In this document: positions 47,060-60,058 of the stretch, in pieces
How the letters are laid out: each line of letters begins with the position of its first letter
Position numbering within the stretch: the stretch's first letter is position 1
From: Membranipora membranacea
Lineage: Eukaryota > Bryozoa > Gymnolaemata > Cheilostomatida > Membraniporidae
DNA: 64,000 nt
Reading direction: 5' to 3'
NCBI GenBank assembly: GCA_914767715.1
Contig: OU612067.1
Coordinates: 33,080,162-33,144,161 of the forward strand
The notes under the pieces: model-generated
Database searches by the model: none
The model's input: only the letters and a program-made list of their open reading frames with translations
What the model was told of the DNA's origin: nothing
Made by a program: the position numbers and the translations under genes

Positions 47060-47821
47060 TTATCTTGCTAGGTCGGCGAGTATATCGAGTTTTCGTTGTG
47101 GTGTCACTAGTCGGCGTTTTGTTCTAATATATTTAGTTGATTCTATGCCCTCTCCTTTTAGGTAGATACAGCAGTGGTCATTGTTTGCTATGGGGGCTAG
47201 TTTCTCACTTGTGCTGTATTGCGGTATGTCAGTTAATATCAAATCCAGCATAGCTTCCTCCCTAGTATTGAAGGTAACCAGGTTGGAGAGGCCAAACTGA
47301 GCAGTGGTATCGTCTATAGGTAGTCTGTTAAAATCCCCGCATAATAGGAGCTGCGCCTTGGAAAAGCGTTTCGAGTGTTTAAGTATGGTTTAGTATATAT
47401 AGACTTGAGTAGTGTCCTTATCAGCATCGGGCGGGTGGTAGAGGTAGCATACTATCAGGGGTTTGTAGCTACTGATACTAACAAGTACCCATATGGCTGA
47501 GAACGTTCTTGTGGTATGAGATGATATGGTACTAGTTGTAAGTTTCTGTGAGGTGAGAATGGCAACCCCTCCCCCGATTCGCTTTTTACGGTTGCAGAAA
47601 TGGTTTTTATAGCCATCGATGTTTATTGATTGTTCTTTGATCTCATCAAGCCATGTTTCGGTTAAGCATATTATATCCGGCTTGTAAATGTGCACATAGC
47701 CTGTAAGCTCACCAAGTTTCCATTGGATTAATGATCTGCAGTTTGTGTACAAAACGGAGGGGAGTGCAATGGCATTGGATCCAAGTGGAACTGACTTGAC
47801 GGCATTCTGACTAGGTGCCAA
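47060..47821 (-). pseudogene. LINE apurinic-type endonuclease
   Basis: The segment 47821-47390 holds CRSLIQWKLGELTGYVHIYKP, then IICLTETWLD (catalytic glutamate), RIGGGVAIL and a VCYLYHPP block, the standard start of the exonuclease-endonuclease-phosphatase fold in LINEs. After a stop near 47392 the fold continues with LLCGDFN (catalytic D and N, about 47340), then EEAMLDLILTD and PIANNDHCCI (47251-47130), which contain the final D-H pair. All catalytic positions can be found, but in different frames. Confidence 0.75.
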
Positions 47822-47910
47822 TCTATGAATGGACGGTCTGAGTTTTCGTTTGCCAGCTCTTCAACTTCGTTTAGTTTATCTATAGAATAATCCATTTTCG
47901 GTTTATCCAT

Positions 47911-50900
47911 GTTTACTTAATTGTCTCCTTTGATCTGGTAATCCTTTGTTTAATGAATGTTTACTGATGGGGTTGAAGATTTCATTGTTGATGATTTTAA
48001 ATCCACACCTGTTATATTTTTGAGAATATCCGTCCAGCAGTAAGAGATACGGTTATCCAGCTTAGATCAGTCGAACAGCAGGGTCAAGATCTATCCGTCA
48101 GTATGTTTCTGATGTTATAGTCCATGTTCTGACAGAGTAATTGCTGAAAAACTAGAGTGCAAGTTTAGGTGCAGCCTACTCTGGCGCTACCTAAACTGTA
48201 AAGATAGGCATTCAGATATTAATCCTTTAAGGAGAACAGATATATTTTTCCAATATGGACTAACAGATCAGTAAGTTGCATTGTGTAATCATTGCTGCAA
48301 AGCAAAAGATCTGTGCTTGACTAAAGCATACATGAGAAGTGGGGGGATGGAGCGAGTTGGGAACAGACGCCCAAATCAATTCCTTTCAGTGTTCTCAGCC
48401 TGCATGTAAGTTTTGGATTGTTGTTAATTTCTTATAGTAATATTGCATGTCAAAGCCTTTTCGGTAGGCTTACATACCAGAGCACCAGTAACATCTACAA
48501 TAGATATCACAATCATCTCCACTCCCACCCGCTAAAACTATCAGTTGATGTCCCAAAGACTTTACCAGGACATGTCACATCACTATTGATTGATTGACTG
48601 ATACGTTTCATCGATTTCTTTTATTTTGTGCTTTAAGATGCTAACATATTGGGGTGTAGAAAATTTCAGTTTGTCATCATTTTTGGCTGCAACAGGTAGC
48701 AAACACAGCGCAGTCATACTTTTTATGGCATTTTCAAGAACAGATCTTTGCAAAGCGAACCCATTTCCAATTGCGGGCCACCATATACCTGTGCATAGTA
48801 ACAGTGTCAATAGGAAGGTTCACTTAATTGTTTACAGTAAAAAAAAACATGTTTGCTCATGAGCCCAATTTAGTTTGGGAGTGTACTTCCGTGAGCTCAC
48901 TTCTTTGGGGGTGTATCAGAAGGTCAGTGGAAATGCATGTACCCTGTACCTACCTATACTTTCAGATGTAGTTATAAGTGTCTGTATTTGACATTTATAT
49001 ATTTTGTATATCGACTATCGAAGCTGGTATGCTGAATGGAGCATAGGTTTAAGATATGATGAACAACAGAATGACTCTATGATGATAATCTGCAGCAAAC
49101 ATCTTTGGAACTTTTCACCAAGGGACAGAGAAGTTGATTTCAACGGAATCTCGAACATTTTCATTGAATTGCTCTCCACCGGGTGTTCATATAATACATA
49201 CAGGCAAAGTCTAACAAACAGAAAAAAAAGCTACCTACCTATGTATTTTAAAATTCTCAGATCTGAAAAGAAAATGAAAAATAATAATCAAATGTCCGTT
49301 AAAGATTACTGCGGAACATGATGAATTTTTGATCATAAACTGTTTCAACTCAGACGAAATTATTATATTTTTCTGATCTCCCTACCACTTGGGTTATGGA
49401 AGTGTGCCCATACAAAAAAGCATAGGAGTTGCATATCCTAGGATTGCTGGCCAACTATCAACCATCACCAGTTTGCCTGTGTTAGCAAAAATATGACCAT
49501 GAGGATGAAGACTTGGAATGTTGTGCTAAACTATGTCATTTGAGGAGGGGCGTGAGAGAAACCAAACAACCTAACTCATTACACTGTTTAATATCATTTA
49601 TTGTCAGAGCCTGGCCTAGCCAAAGTTTAGTAAATCTCAAAATACGTTAGCATCCCCTTTGTTTAAGTGTCAACTAGTTTGGTTTGTTTAACTTACTGAA
49701 CAAATTTCATCATTTATTTATTTTGCAATTATAATAACTACCAATATTAGTTTATAAATAATAAGAATAACTTTAAACACCTGAAAGTTTTGTTGGCTCA
49801 TTAAAAATTTACGTAATCCGCAAATAAAACTTCTTCCTCGTTGCGGGTTTTGAAGAAAATATATAAGGTAAATATGATGTGTTATTTCTTCTCTTATTCT
49901 ATCATGCCCCATAAAATTTACAGAGCCGATGCAAGCCCAAACACTAGGCTAGTTGGTATGCTGAGAGATCAGAGAGAAGGAGGCAGCAAAAGGCAAGAGC
50001 TGAAATTTGCCATGTAAAAAATGATGTTGAGAAAGATAAAAGAGAGAAAAATGCCAAAAGCTCTGTGTAATCAACAAGTTTATTGAGATGGACGCTTAGA
50101 GAATAATTCATAAAAAATAAAGAGACTAGTTTCTCCACGACACAGGCATATACCTTACCCACAAACCCATTATATGCCTTGGACTAGATTATGTGGCCTT
50201 AAACTTTAGTTAGTATAGATAAGGTTAAAGTTCATACATAATCCGGTTGTCCTGATTGGACAAGAAAAAATATCCCACAGTTCCAAAACTAGAAATCATA
50301 GTGACAAGTGCAGACAACTCTATAAGTTCACACCAGTATCAGTGACCAAGGATAAGATGATGTATCTAATGGTCTTCGGTCATATCATGTTCTTTATATA
50401 GCTGGCCATGGCCGTGACATCTGCAATCATAGGTGAAACTATGCTTGTTGTACCAGGTGAAGGAACCAACCCATACTCAAACCCTATTGACCCCATAGCA
50501 TATACTTTTACACATAGACTGACCATATTGAATGGAGACAACTGTTTGCTTACATTTCAAAGGATCTTTATTAAGATGGGTTTACGCGATAAACCATTAT
50601 GAAAGCAGGCATTCTTAGCAGCTGAAAATACTCAATTTTTTTATGTTCTGAGATAAAACTATGGGAAATTGTTGTATTCCTGTTGTCGCGCATTGTATCA
50701 GATCAGGTTACTTGATTTTTTCTCATGTCAATTATTGCTGCATAATCAATCAACGGGCTGCAACTTCATCAGTTGATTCTGATATTTATTTGTACAACAC
50801 ATCAAAAACATTCCAGTAAAAGGTCATCATTTTTGAATAAAAATTATTCTGAGTAAGGTATTTTGGCGAAGAATAGGATGCCGACATTTTGGTGAATACT

Positions 50901-52786
50901 GATAACCCAAGCTGTGAAAAATTAAATGTTAGTGATTGTTAGTCACTGGCTTCAATATTGGCCTCCAAACGCAACTGTTGATCTCTAGATCATGGGGATG
51001 ATCAGCCTTCAAACAGGATAAGTAGTAGTCTCTAACTCATGAAATGAATCTCCCAAATGGTGTCAAAAGAGACTTTACTAGGGGAAAATCCGGCCATAAA
51101 ATCTCTGGCAATTTTTAGTGGTAACGAAGAAATTTCCTTCGATTTTCCCCCATAACTTTGCACTATGTCACAGTGGCCTTGATAAGTTTTCGTTAGTTCT
51201 CAACGTTATATCATCTTTTGTCACCAACAAACTGTGCCAGTCAAAACCAATGTCGTACTGGTAAGTAAACAGCTTCCTAATGTGGAAATCCTTGGCTTAA
51301 ACGGTCTTTTGGGCCAAAGTTTACTGAGTAGGAAAACCGGACCAGCCAACTTGAGGTGGTGAAAGTTTCAAATTATTCGAACAGATATTCTGCTAGATGA
51401 ACAATTTTGTCTGACATCAAAATACAGGCACTCTGGTTTGTAGTGCAGTACCCATAGGTGGTAATTGCCCATCTAGAGAGAGGAACATGGCTCAGTATCA
51501 TGGTGTACACAACACGTCCCAAGTTGGTTTGTTGGGTGAAGAATAGAAATAAATTTTTTGTCTTCTTATTCAATGGCACAATTGACCCCTCGTATCCCCT
51601 CAAAATGAGACAAGGACTGTGTGCATGTGTTTAACTTTATAATTTCATCAGTGTGAAACAGGCATTGTGGGAAACTTGTTAGTCAAATAACATGATCATG
51701 TTCGTAATATTGAAACTTTGGATCTCACAAGGAGATGAGCCGCAAATTTTGATTCAACTATGACATTAAGCGATCAGGATTTATGATCAAGAGTCATGAC
51801 GAACATGTTCCGCATGAAAAGCTCCCAATTGCAAAACTGAGCAGGGTATTTCCCATATACCTTTAAATCACTGTGTGTATTCTACGGGAATCATTTCAAA
51901 GCATATGACTAGCGGTTGATGTAAGTTTATATTTCAATTGTACCATCCAGTATGTCAATGATGGGAGCCGTTGAACAGTACTTAGCTTCAATTGTCAGTG
52001 CTGATTGTCATGTGCAGTTCCCGGAAGAATATCCGATGCTTTCTGTCCTGGTCAATCAGTGGAATGAAATAACAAATAGCTATAGTCCATCTTATTGCAG
52101 AGATATCTCTGCGCTTCTGTCAAATAAACAGGAAAGGCAGTAAAATGTGTACAATTCAGTTGTTATCCCGGACAAAATTTAAACAATGAGTTCAAATCTG
52201 TAGTTGTGCTCCATTGTAACAGGGAAAATTGAAAAAACCAGGTCTGTGCATGAAATCCTATGCCCAGCTTTTCAATCTCATATAATGAAAGGAAATCAGA
52301 TTTCCAAAGCGTACACACACTTAAGAACAATTTGCAAAATTATCTTATCAAATTACTATCCACATTGCTATGATGGTTTTGCAGTGAGAACATCACAAGC
52401 TCACTCCTCTGTCTGTATAAAGATGCCAGCGATTCTGGCCTTTCATCTTTCTCCTCATATCAGTTCTCTGTTGGTGAGCATTACCCAATAATTCAAATTT
52501 TAACAACATTCGTAAAGGCTTTTTTTTTCTTCTTCTTTAGTACATGCTTGATTAAAATCACGTTGCCAGGAAAGGACCCGATATTTTATGCTCATAGGCA
52601 CTTTACCTGGAATCTGTATTGATCCAAAGAAATAAATTATTCAAATCACCGGCTGTCAAAGTCTAAAACAATATACTAACCTATGGGGTACAATTCAAAG
52701 ACTTGACAGGTAAAAATTAAGATTTTCGTAGTACATGTGATGGAAAGCATCCTGCAATTGGGTCTTCCATTACGTTTTGACACTTA
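47911..52786. other. 4.9-kb stretch without a recognisable gene
   Basis: Only short open frames occur. A 63-residue frame at 51952-52143 with coding-like composition follows a CCATCCAG acceptor-like sequence but matches nothing I know. No LTR for the BEL element that starts at 52787 was found here, and no inverted-repeat element stands out. Confidence 0.45.
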
Positions 52787-55237
52787 ATGCAGTCAGCAAA
52801 ATCTTTGGATCTGGGGTCCAATGCTATCGCATCGCTCCCCCCAGTGAGCTCTAATGATGATGTTACTCAGTCATTAGCTACTTCTACACAAGACACCATA
52901 CATAATAGTGCACCAGTGAGCACTAGTGCTGTGAGTGATGGCCGCCAACATGTGACTATCACTCATGGTATATCTACACCAGTAAGTATAACACGTAGTG
53001 CCCTACCACCGCGTTCTATTCTACATGTAACTGATATCAATCACAATGATAGTAATCAGAGTATGGCACAGCCAGGCAATATTATGTCATCAGTTGTTAG
53101 TGCCTATGATCAATTACCACATGGCTCTTTACATTCACCCATTCATGTACCTATGGCTACCATGCAATCCAATGATATGCAATATTCTGCACAGGTTAGA
53201 CGTAAGCGTATTATTCCACCATCACCATTCACTGGTGACAGGAAACAGTGGTACGAATTTAGATCATTGTGGATGAGATATGCTAGTGTAGAGTTATATG
53301 ATGATTATGATAGGGTAGTCTCTCTCAAAGAGCTATTACGTGGTGAGGCCAAGCAACTTGTACAGTGTAAATATGCCACACAGCCCATGACATATTCTCG
53401 TATACTATCAAAGCTTGATGATCATTATGGTGATGCAGGTTTGTGTGTTGACTCAGTTCTCGAAGACCTGCTCCAGGTTCGCCCAGTAAAGGATAATGAT
53501 CGCTCTAGTTTAGTGAATTTCATCAATTCTGTGGAGGCAGCTTATTGTCAGCTAGGGGAAGTAGGACACATTTCAACTATCACCATGCCTCACATCGATA
53601 GACTAGCAGACATGTTACCCATGATGCTTCAACGGGATTGGATGAAAACTGTATCAACAATGACACCAGATGATAGGACCAGACCTTTCAGACATTTTAT
53701 GGCTTTCCTTGAGACAGAGCGAAGCATGGTCATACGGTGGGCAGAGCGTGAGAAGTCCCATAACTGTAACAACAGGCAGTCCATTCAAAAACCTCAAAAG
53801 CGTAGCGTCAATGCTTTTTATGGCGAGTCAGATCCTGACGAGTCTAGTAGTAGGTCAATGAGTGATGCCAGTAAGCACCCATCATCATACTGTGTATTAC
53901 ATAGAACTCAGTCTCATTCATTAGATAAATGTCAAAGTTTCCTAGGGTTCAATGTTAAACAGCGATATGATATCTTGAGATCTCATTCATTATGCTTTCA
54001 ATGTTTTGGTCAACACCCCAGAGACGCCTGTACACTTGATAAGCTCTGCCCCCAGAGTGACAAACAGGGCCACCATGCTTTACTGTGTCGAGGAAAGCAA
54101 GAATCAACAAGTACAAGTAGTAAATCAGGTAATGTAAAGAAGCCGACCTCAACAGGATCGTCATATAAATTTAAAGACTCATACAAAGACAAGGCGAAGC
54201 AGGAAGATTCCAAGAGTACAGTCAAGGCAAGCAACAATCATGGAAGCTTGGAAAGGAACTCTTCAGTGTTTCCCATTCAGCATGTCGGAGTTGTCAAGAG
54301 TAACAGAAAGGCTACTGTCTTCTTCGATGGAGGGTCGAATGCGTCATTTATCTCTAATAATGCTGTCAAGCGATTCGGCGCTAGGAGATTACACCAGGTT
54401 GATCTAGACGTCACAACACTAGGCAACTGTAGCAAGACGGAGTTGTCTTATCTGTACTCACTTGATTTACTCACAGAGGACAACACTACGGTTTCTATAA
54501 AGGCATATAGCATGGAGCAGATTACATCTCGAGTTGAGGAGCTGAACCTGAATACGCTCTCTAATCTATTTCCATCTATCAATGTCAATCTACTGATGAG
54601 AGAAGATGGTCAAGTCGACATTCTGGTTGGTAACGACTATTTTGGGCTGCACCCAAAGAACGAAGTCGCGACAGCCGGAAAACATCTGAGTGTACTACGG
54701 AGTCCGTTTGGGTTGTGCCTACAAGGAAGTCACCCCGCCCTGTCTAATATGAGCTCTCATTCTTCTATATTAGCTCATGCCACTATCACTGAACGCATTC
54801 AACCAATCTCACCAATCAGTCCCCAGCATATCCTGTTTGATAGAGTCATCACATGTTTGACCAAAGCTGAGCGAGCTGCTCTTGGAGATTTCATGAAAGG
54901 TGAAGAACTCGGAATAGAGATAGAGCCTAGATGTGGAGCGTGCCGCTATGGAAAGTACCCTACCAAAGGTCAAGACTTCTCCTTCAAAGAAGAACAAGAA
55001 CTACAGATGATCCAAGCCAACTTGAAGTATGATGAAGCTAACCAACGACTTACCACGGCTTATCCCTGGCTGATTGATCCTTCAACTCTTCCTGACAACT
55101 TTTCTTCAGCTCTTGCTACTTTACGCAGTACAGAGACAACTCTAGCGAAAGACAAGCAATGGGCTCAAATCTACTCGGATCAGATCCAAGATATGATCAG
55201 TAGGAAAGTTGCTCGTAAACTCACTCAGGACGAGTAA
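52787..55237 (+). pseudogene. BEL Gag and aspartic protease
   Basis: Residues 1-140 are serine- and threonine-rich. About 140-320 is the DUF1759-type capsid, starting at PPSPFTGDRKQWYEFRSLW. About 365-440 holds zinc-knuckle-like cysteine clusters (LCFQCFGQHPRDAC is the clearest; the last one has lost a cysteine). About 500-620 is a retropepsin-like protease with VFFDGGSNASFI, where the usual D-S/T-G core reads DGG, and VDILVGNDYF. The last part is the linker to the polymerase. The frame ends at TAA 55235-55237 by a frameshift; the polymerase continues in another frame from about 55230. Confidence 0.85.
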
Positions 55238-57912
55238 CTCAATGGAAAGGGCCAGTGTATTACATCAGCCATCTCGCAGTGCAGAATCCCAAATCCGAAT
55301 CAACACCCGTGAGAATAGTATTCAACTCCTCCCAGCTATACAAAGGAGTCTCACTCAACAGCTGCCTAGCTTAAGGGCCAGACTCATATTTGAGTAACAT
55401 TCTTGGGATACTTCTCTGATGGAGAGAAGAGCAAGTCGCTGTAGTAGCGGACATTACAAAGATGTACAATTCAATATTCACTGGTGATGTCGAGCAACAC
55501 ACACACAGATTTCTCTTGCGTAACTTTGAGCAGAGGAAACCAGATGTGTATGCCATTACAAGAGTGAATATGGGAGATCGACCGGCTGCAGCGATAAGCT
55601 CGGAGGCCATCAAGAAATCTGCAGAGATTTTCCAAGGACAATACCCGAGGGCTGCTCAGCTGCTGAAGAGCAACACTTATGTTGACGACATTATCGACTC
55701 ATTTCCATCGAAAGAGATAGCTGAAACTACTGCTAAGGACACAAAGACCGTACTGGAGCTCACTGGATTCAGGACCAAGTGTTTTATCTTTAGTGGTGAA
55801 GATGGAAAGAGAATTGATTTGAGTGATGTTCCTGTGCCCGGAGACCAGCCTTTCAGCATGCAAGTTCTCGGAGTGCACTGGATCCCTCTACATGACAAGA
55901 TTACATTCACTACCAGTCTCAATTTCTCGCAGAAGAAGCGGGGTGTCTATACAGAGCCTAATCTTACTATCGGCCAGATACCTCAATCCATACCTGATTT
56001 GCTGACTCGCAGGATCGTGTTAGAGCAAACTATGAATGTCTACGATCCGCTTGGCATCCTGTGTCCATTCACCTTCAGAGCTAAGTATCTTCTACGTGAA
56101 ACTTGGTGCCTAGACTTAGCTTGGGACCAACACCTATCCGCAGACATGAGAAAGAAATGGATCCAATTCTTCCAGGAGATGTTTCACATAGAGCAACAGC
56201 AGTATGACAGATGCTTAAAACCTGACAACGCGGTAGGAAAACCATCACTGATCATCCTATCTGACGCTAGCCAAGACGCATATGGATTCTGTGCTTATGT
56301 TCGATGGAAGCTAACTGATGGAGAGTATTGGTGCCGTCTGATTATGGCCAAGTGCAGAATCGCTCCTCTCAAACAGAAACTGAGTATACCCCAAATGGAG
56401 CTCAACGCAGCTGTCCTGTCCAAGCGGGGCAGAAAAGTCATTGAGGAGGAGACTCGCTTTCAGTATGAAAGTATCCATCAACTGATAGATTCAGCCACTG
56501 TCCTATGTATGCTCAATCGCAAGTCTATCAGGTTCAAGCTCTATGAGGGAATTCGTGTGGGAGAAATACAGAACGCTACAAAGGGAGATCTGTCGAGCTG
56601 GAAGTGGATCAAAGGCACAGACAACACAGCAGACTGGCTCACTCGTGGAAAACCAGCTAAGGACATCGGACCGGAATCAGAGTGGTGGCGTGGACCTCCA
56701 TTCCTCTATCTACCAGAAGAACAGTGGGGTACAAAGAGTGAAGTTGATCCTGTAGTAACACTTCCTGGAGAAAAGAAGATCTGTAATGCAGCTGAAGTTG
56801 CTCCTGTTGTACAGATATTCAACTATGCTAACTTCAAGTCGCTAAAATCTCTGCTCTGGACTATCGCTCGACTAAGAAACCTGGCTAAGAGAGGGAAAAG
56901 GGAAGATGGACGAGTCGTCAATACTTGTGTTCAGGATCTTAAGGATGCTCTGCTCTGGATCGTGAAAGATGTACAGAAGGAGATGGTGAGAGATCTGGAA
57001 GACAAAAAAGGACGCTACTGGAAACTCAACCCTATCAAGACTGAAGAGGGGGTATGGATCATGGGTTCTCGGCTCCTTAAGAGAAATCCCATGACTGCTA
57101 TCAAGACAAATCTACAGAAGTTCCTACCATCATCTCATGAGTTCACAAATTTAGCTATCAGGCAAACTCACATCGACTCCGGACATAGAGGTCGTGACGC
57201 GACGCTCGCTCGACTCCGAGAGGAATACTGGATATCTCAAGGCATAAAGATAGTTGGTAGTGTTATCCATGGATGTCAACACTGCAAACTCCACAATCCG
57301 GTACTTCTCAGTCAGAATATGGCTCAGCTACCAGTGGAAAGATTAACAGCTGGACCACCATTCAATCACACAATGCTTGATTTATTTGGACCCTTTGTCA
57401 TCAGAGGCGAAGTCCAAAAGCGCACATCCGGCAAGGCCTATGGAGTGCTCTTTACAGATCTGGTATCACGTGCTGTGCACATTGAGGCAGTGTTTGGATA
57501 CAGCACAGAATCCTTTCTACTGGCACTGAAGAGATTTGTTAGTGTGAGGGGATGGCCTAGACTGATATTCTCGGATACTGGAACTCAACTTGTGGCTGCT
57601 GAGAAGGAGTTACAGGATGTATGGAGGAGTCTCGATGAAGTGAGAATAAAGAAAGTTGGTATAGAGAATGGACTTGAATGGCGGTTTGGACCTGGAGATA
57701 GCCCCTGGTACCAGCGCGCTGCAGAGTCTCTTATCAAGACTGTAAAGAAGTGTCTGAAACCTTCAGTCGAACACAATCGTCTGTCTGCTAGTGAGTTTAT
57801 GACAGTCTGCTATGAGGTAGCAAATCTAGTCAATGCGAGACCATTAGGCACTCTACCCTCAGAGGATTCCGATGTGTCGATACTCACCCCGAACTGCCTT
57901 CTGATAGGATGA
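55238..57912 (+). pseudogene. BEL reverse transcriptase, RNase H and integrase
   Basis: From 55238 to 55461 the polymerase start is read through two stops (TAA near 55373 and TGA near 55418); motif A is VADITKMYNS. The long frame from 55462 has NTYVDDIID (motif C), VYDPLGIL, RNase H residues in LSDASQDAYG, QMELNAAV, IDSATVL and TADWLTRG, the integrase zinc finger (DSGHRGRD with HGCQHC) and the catalytic core with D in TMLDLFGPF, D in FSDTGTQL and E in RAAESLIK. The catalytic set is complete. A TGA at 57910-57912 replaces a sense codon, and the C-terminal tail continues in the same frame. Confidence 0.9.
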
Positions 57913-58305
57913 CCATTTTCACGAAACCCTGGAGAGTGGAGAGATGATGACTCCCTAAAGAACAGACTGAATCTGGTGGTGAGCATTGTAGACGACTTTT
58001 GGCGAAAGTGGATGGAGTTATATGCACCGACCTTGGCAGCTCAGAACAAGTGGCACAAGCAGTCTAGGAACTTCAAGGTAGGTGATACAGTTCTCGTCAC
58101 TGATTCAAACCAACTCCGCAAACAGTATCGCCTAGCACGGGTACAAGAGGTGTTCCCCAGTGCAGATGGCCAGGTAAGAAAAGTTGCTTTATGCTAGAAG
58201 AACTATAAGGTGCAAGGTAAGACCATTGAGTATTCAGGTGGTGGGGACACGATTATTACAAGGAGTGTACATAGACTAGCACTTCTTGTCCCCGTTGATG
58301 GTTAA
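57913..58305 (+). pseudogene. BEL integrase C-terminal tail
   Basis: It continues the integrase frame after the TGA: DDFWRKWMELYAPTL, KWHKQSRNFKVGDTVLVTD, then a TAG at 58195-58197 and ITRSVHRLALLVPVDG to a TAA near 58305. The KVGD.VLV phrase and the final R.V.RLA.L.P are the typical end of BEL integrases. Confidence 0.8.
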
Positions 58306-58373
58306 GATATAACCAGGTGAAACCGCAGTAGATAAAAAGGGTAAGTTATCGGGACCCTCTCTGGTTGGAGGGA

Positions 58374-59480
58374 TGTGAACTGTCTGCTGTGGGTGGGCGG
58401 CCACGCATCATTTACTGTTTTTTCTTGACTCGCGCCGCGCTGCTATTCGGAGCCATTCATCATTTGGCTTCGGACATGAGCCTTATTTCAAGTAGCTTTA
58501 ATTATGTTATACTTTTGACAGACATAATCTGTCAAAACCCTAGGTATGTGATGTATCAGTATATTCAGAATATCTGATTCTAACCATTTTACACTTGTAG
58601 CACCATAATTACTTAGCTTTCTTTTATCCATACACTGTTACACACCCAGTCATATGCAGCAAGGCAATTATGTGCTAGTGTCAATTTAGCCACCGAAGTG
58701 GGCACTCTAGTGTGTACGTCACCATCACACCACTGATTTTATGAGATACAATATCTTACATCAGTACAGCAGACGCTGACTTTGTTACTATGTCAGCAGA
58801 TCATACTCAACATTCTATTTAACCGTACTGTTTTCTATTCTACCAAACGGATAACATCTACAATTATAGTTGTAAGTGCAGCTAGAATATTTGTTTGATA
58901 TGATTATTTTGCTCTAGTAGTTTTTTGTCATCTTCAATACTTGAGGACAGATTGACAGCACGTCAGCAGTAAATTCACCTTTACCAATTATTGTTGCTTT
59001 TCAATTAACGCAATGTGTTTGATAATACGATACTTGAATTGATCATTTAAAACACTGAGATTCACTTTGTATTTCTGTGTAAATTTATTGCGCTTACAAA
59101 TAAGCATGTATTTAGGATTTGTAACCATTTCTTTCAGATAAAGATCTACATCTATACGTTAATCATTAGACCAGATCTTAACTATTTATCCTACCTACCG
59201 TATGTTAACGGAGGGGCAGTATTTTTGTAAGTGTAATAATAATTATCATGTAACATCATTCTTTGCATTCAAATGTTTCATTCAATATGAATCGAATCGA
59301 ATAGCAAGCAACACCTAACGTTATTGACAGCATAATAATTAATAATATCAAATTGTATTTCGCTGAGGCTGATTTTTCATACATATAGCACCTTTGCTTT
59401 GTATCATCACCACACTATGCCAGTTTTATTATTTACTTTGAATTTTATCATTCAGGGTACCAGCTCGTGATATTACACAA
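58374..59480 (+). other. Probable 3' LTR start and AT-rich sequence
   Basis: TGTGAACTGTC follows a purine-rich GGTTGGAGGGA, which fits the start of a 3' LTR after a polypurine tract. The 3' boundary cannot be set without a second LTR. Nothing coding is seen. Confidence 0.4.
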
Positions 59481-59521
59481 ATAAACGTCTGTGTTGCTAA
59501 AACTCTCCTGATATATTAACA

Positions 59522-59645
59522 TACCGGTACAGGTACCTATGTTGTCACAAATTGTTGTACCCTTTTTAGTTCCCTTTTTAGTACCCTTTCAATGGTACGG
59601 TCATGAACCACATTTTATTCCAGGAGCTGTACCCACCGGTACGTG
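59522..59645. repeat. Small GTACC/GGTAC-rich cluster
   Basis: About eight GTACC or GGTAC words occur in 124 bp, similar to the larger array at 62392-62683 on the other side of the zinc-finger gene. It may be the left subterminal region of the same element, but no CACTG terminus is visible on this side. Confidence 0.4.
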
Positions 59646-60058
59646 TTATTATGCAACATGCAGGAATTAGCAATATTATTATAATATTCTGAATTACATA
59701 AATAAACAGAGCTAAGATGGGAGACAATTTATTTACACTATAATAATAAGTGCTGAAATTAGCAAAGCAATACAAGAAAATCAATCAATAGACCAAAAAA
59801 AGGCATGCCGACTTCCATAGTTCAATGCGGAATAGAAAGGTGAGTGTGTAAGTTTTGTTATTGGGCCTATTCATTGCATTGAATTGTCAAGGGCATCGGC
59901 ATGATCTGATATTAGAGGAAAATTGTACTAAATTCTGACCGTAGACAGCTTAATCATAATAAAAGACATTAAAAATTACAAGAAATGCAAAAAAAAGAGT
60001 TGTTTTGTGATAAAATTTTTACTCCAGGCTATTCCATTACAGTAGACAAAGACTAAAG

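Larger units (their letters stand above)
45135..47910 (-). mobile_element. CR1-like LINE with endonuclease and reverse transcriptase, broken
   Basis: Read on the minus strand, the order is N-terminal tail (47910-47728), apurinic endonuclease (47821-47390 and on to 47060), linker (47008-46676) and reverse transcriptase (46597-45269), ending in a basic cysteine-containing tail (45317-45135). This is the layout of ORF2 in CR1/Jockey-group LINEs. It is divided by at least five frameshifts or stops. The tail shares PSKCRT.KR with the LINE at 1142-2590. No ORF1 is visible upstream. The 5' end cannot be placed exactly. Confidence 0.85.
52787..58305 (+). mobile_element. Second BEL/Pao element, 5' LTR not found
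   Basis: Gag, protease, reverse transcriptase, RNase H and integrase occur in the BEL/Pao order in two long frames (52787-55237 and 55462-57912) plus a tail (57913-58305). It is a different family from the copy at 11203-18674 because it keeps the zinc knuckles and protease and differs widely in sequence. The only LTR candidate starts at 58374 (TGTGAACTGTC), and no counterpart was found upstream of 52787, so the copy appears 5'-truncated or rearranged. Confidence 0.85.

Noticed and set aside
47911-52786. 5' LTR of the second BEL element
   Set aside because: I looked for the GC-rich and TGTGAACTGTC words of the 58374 candidate LTR upstream of 52787 and found none.
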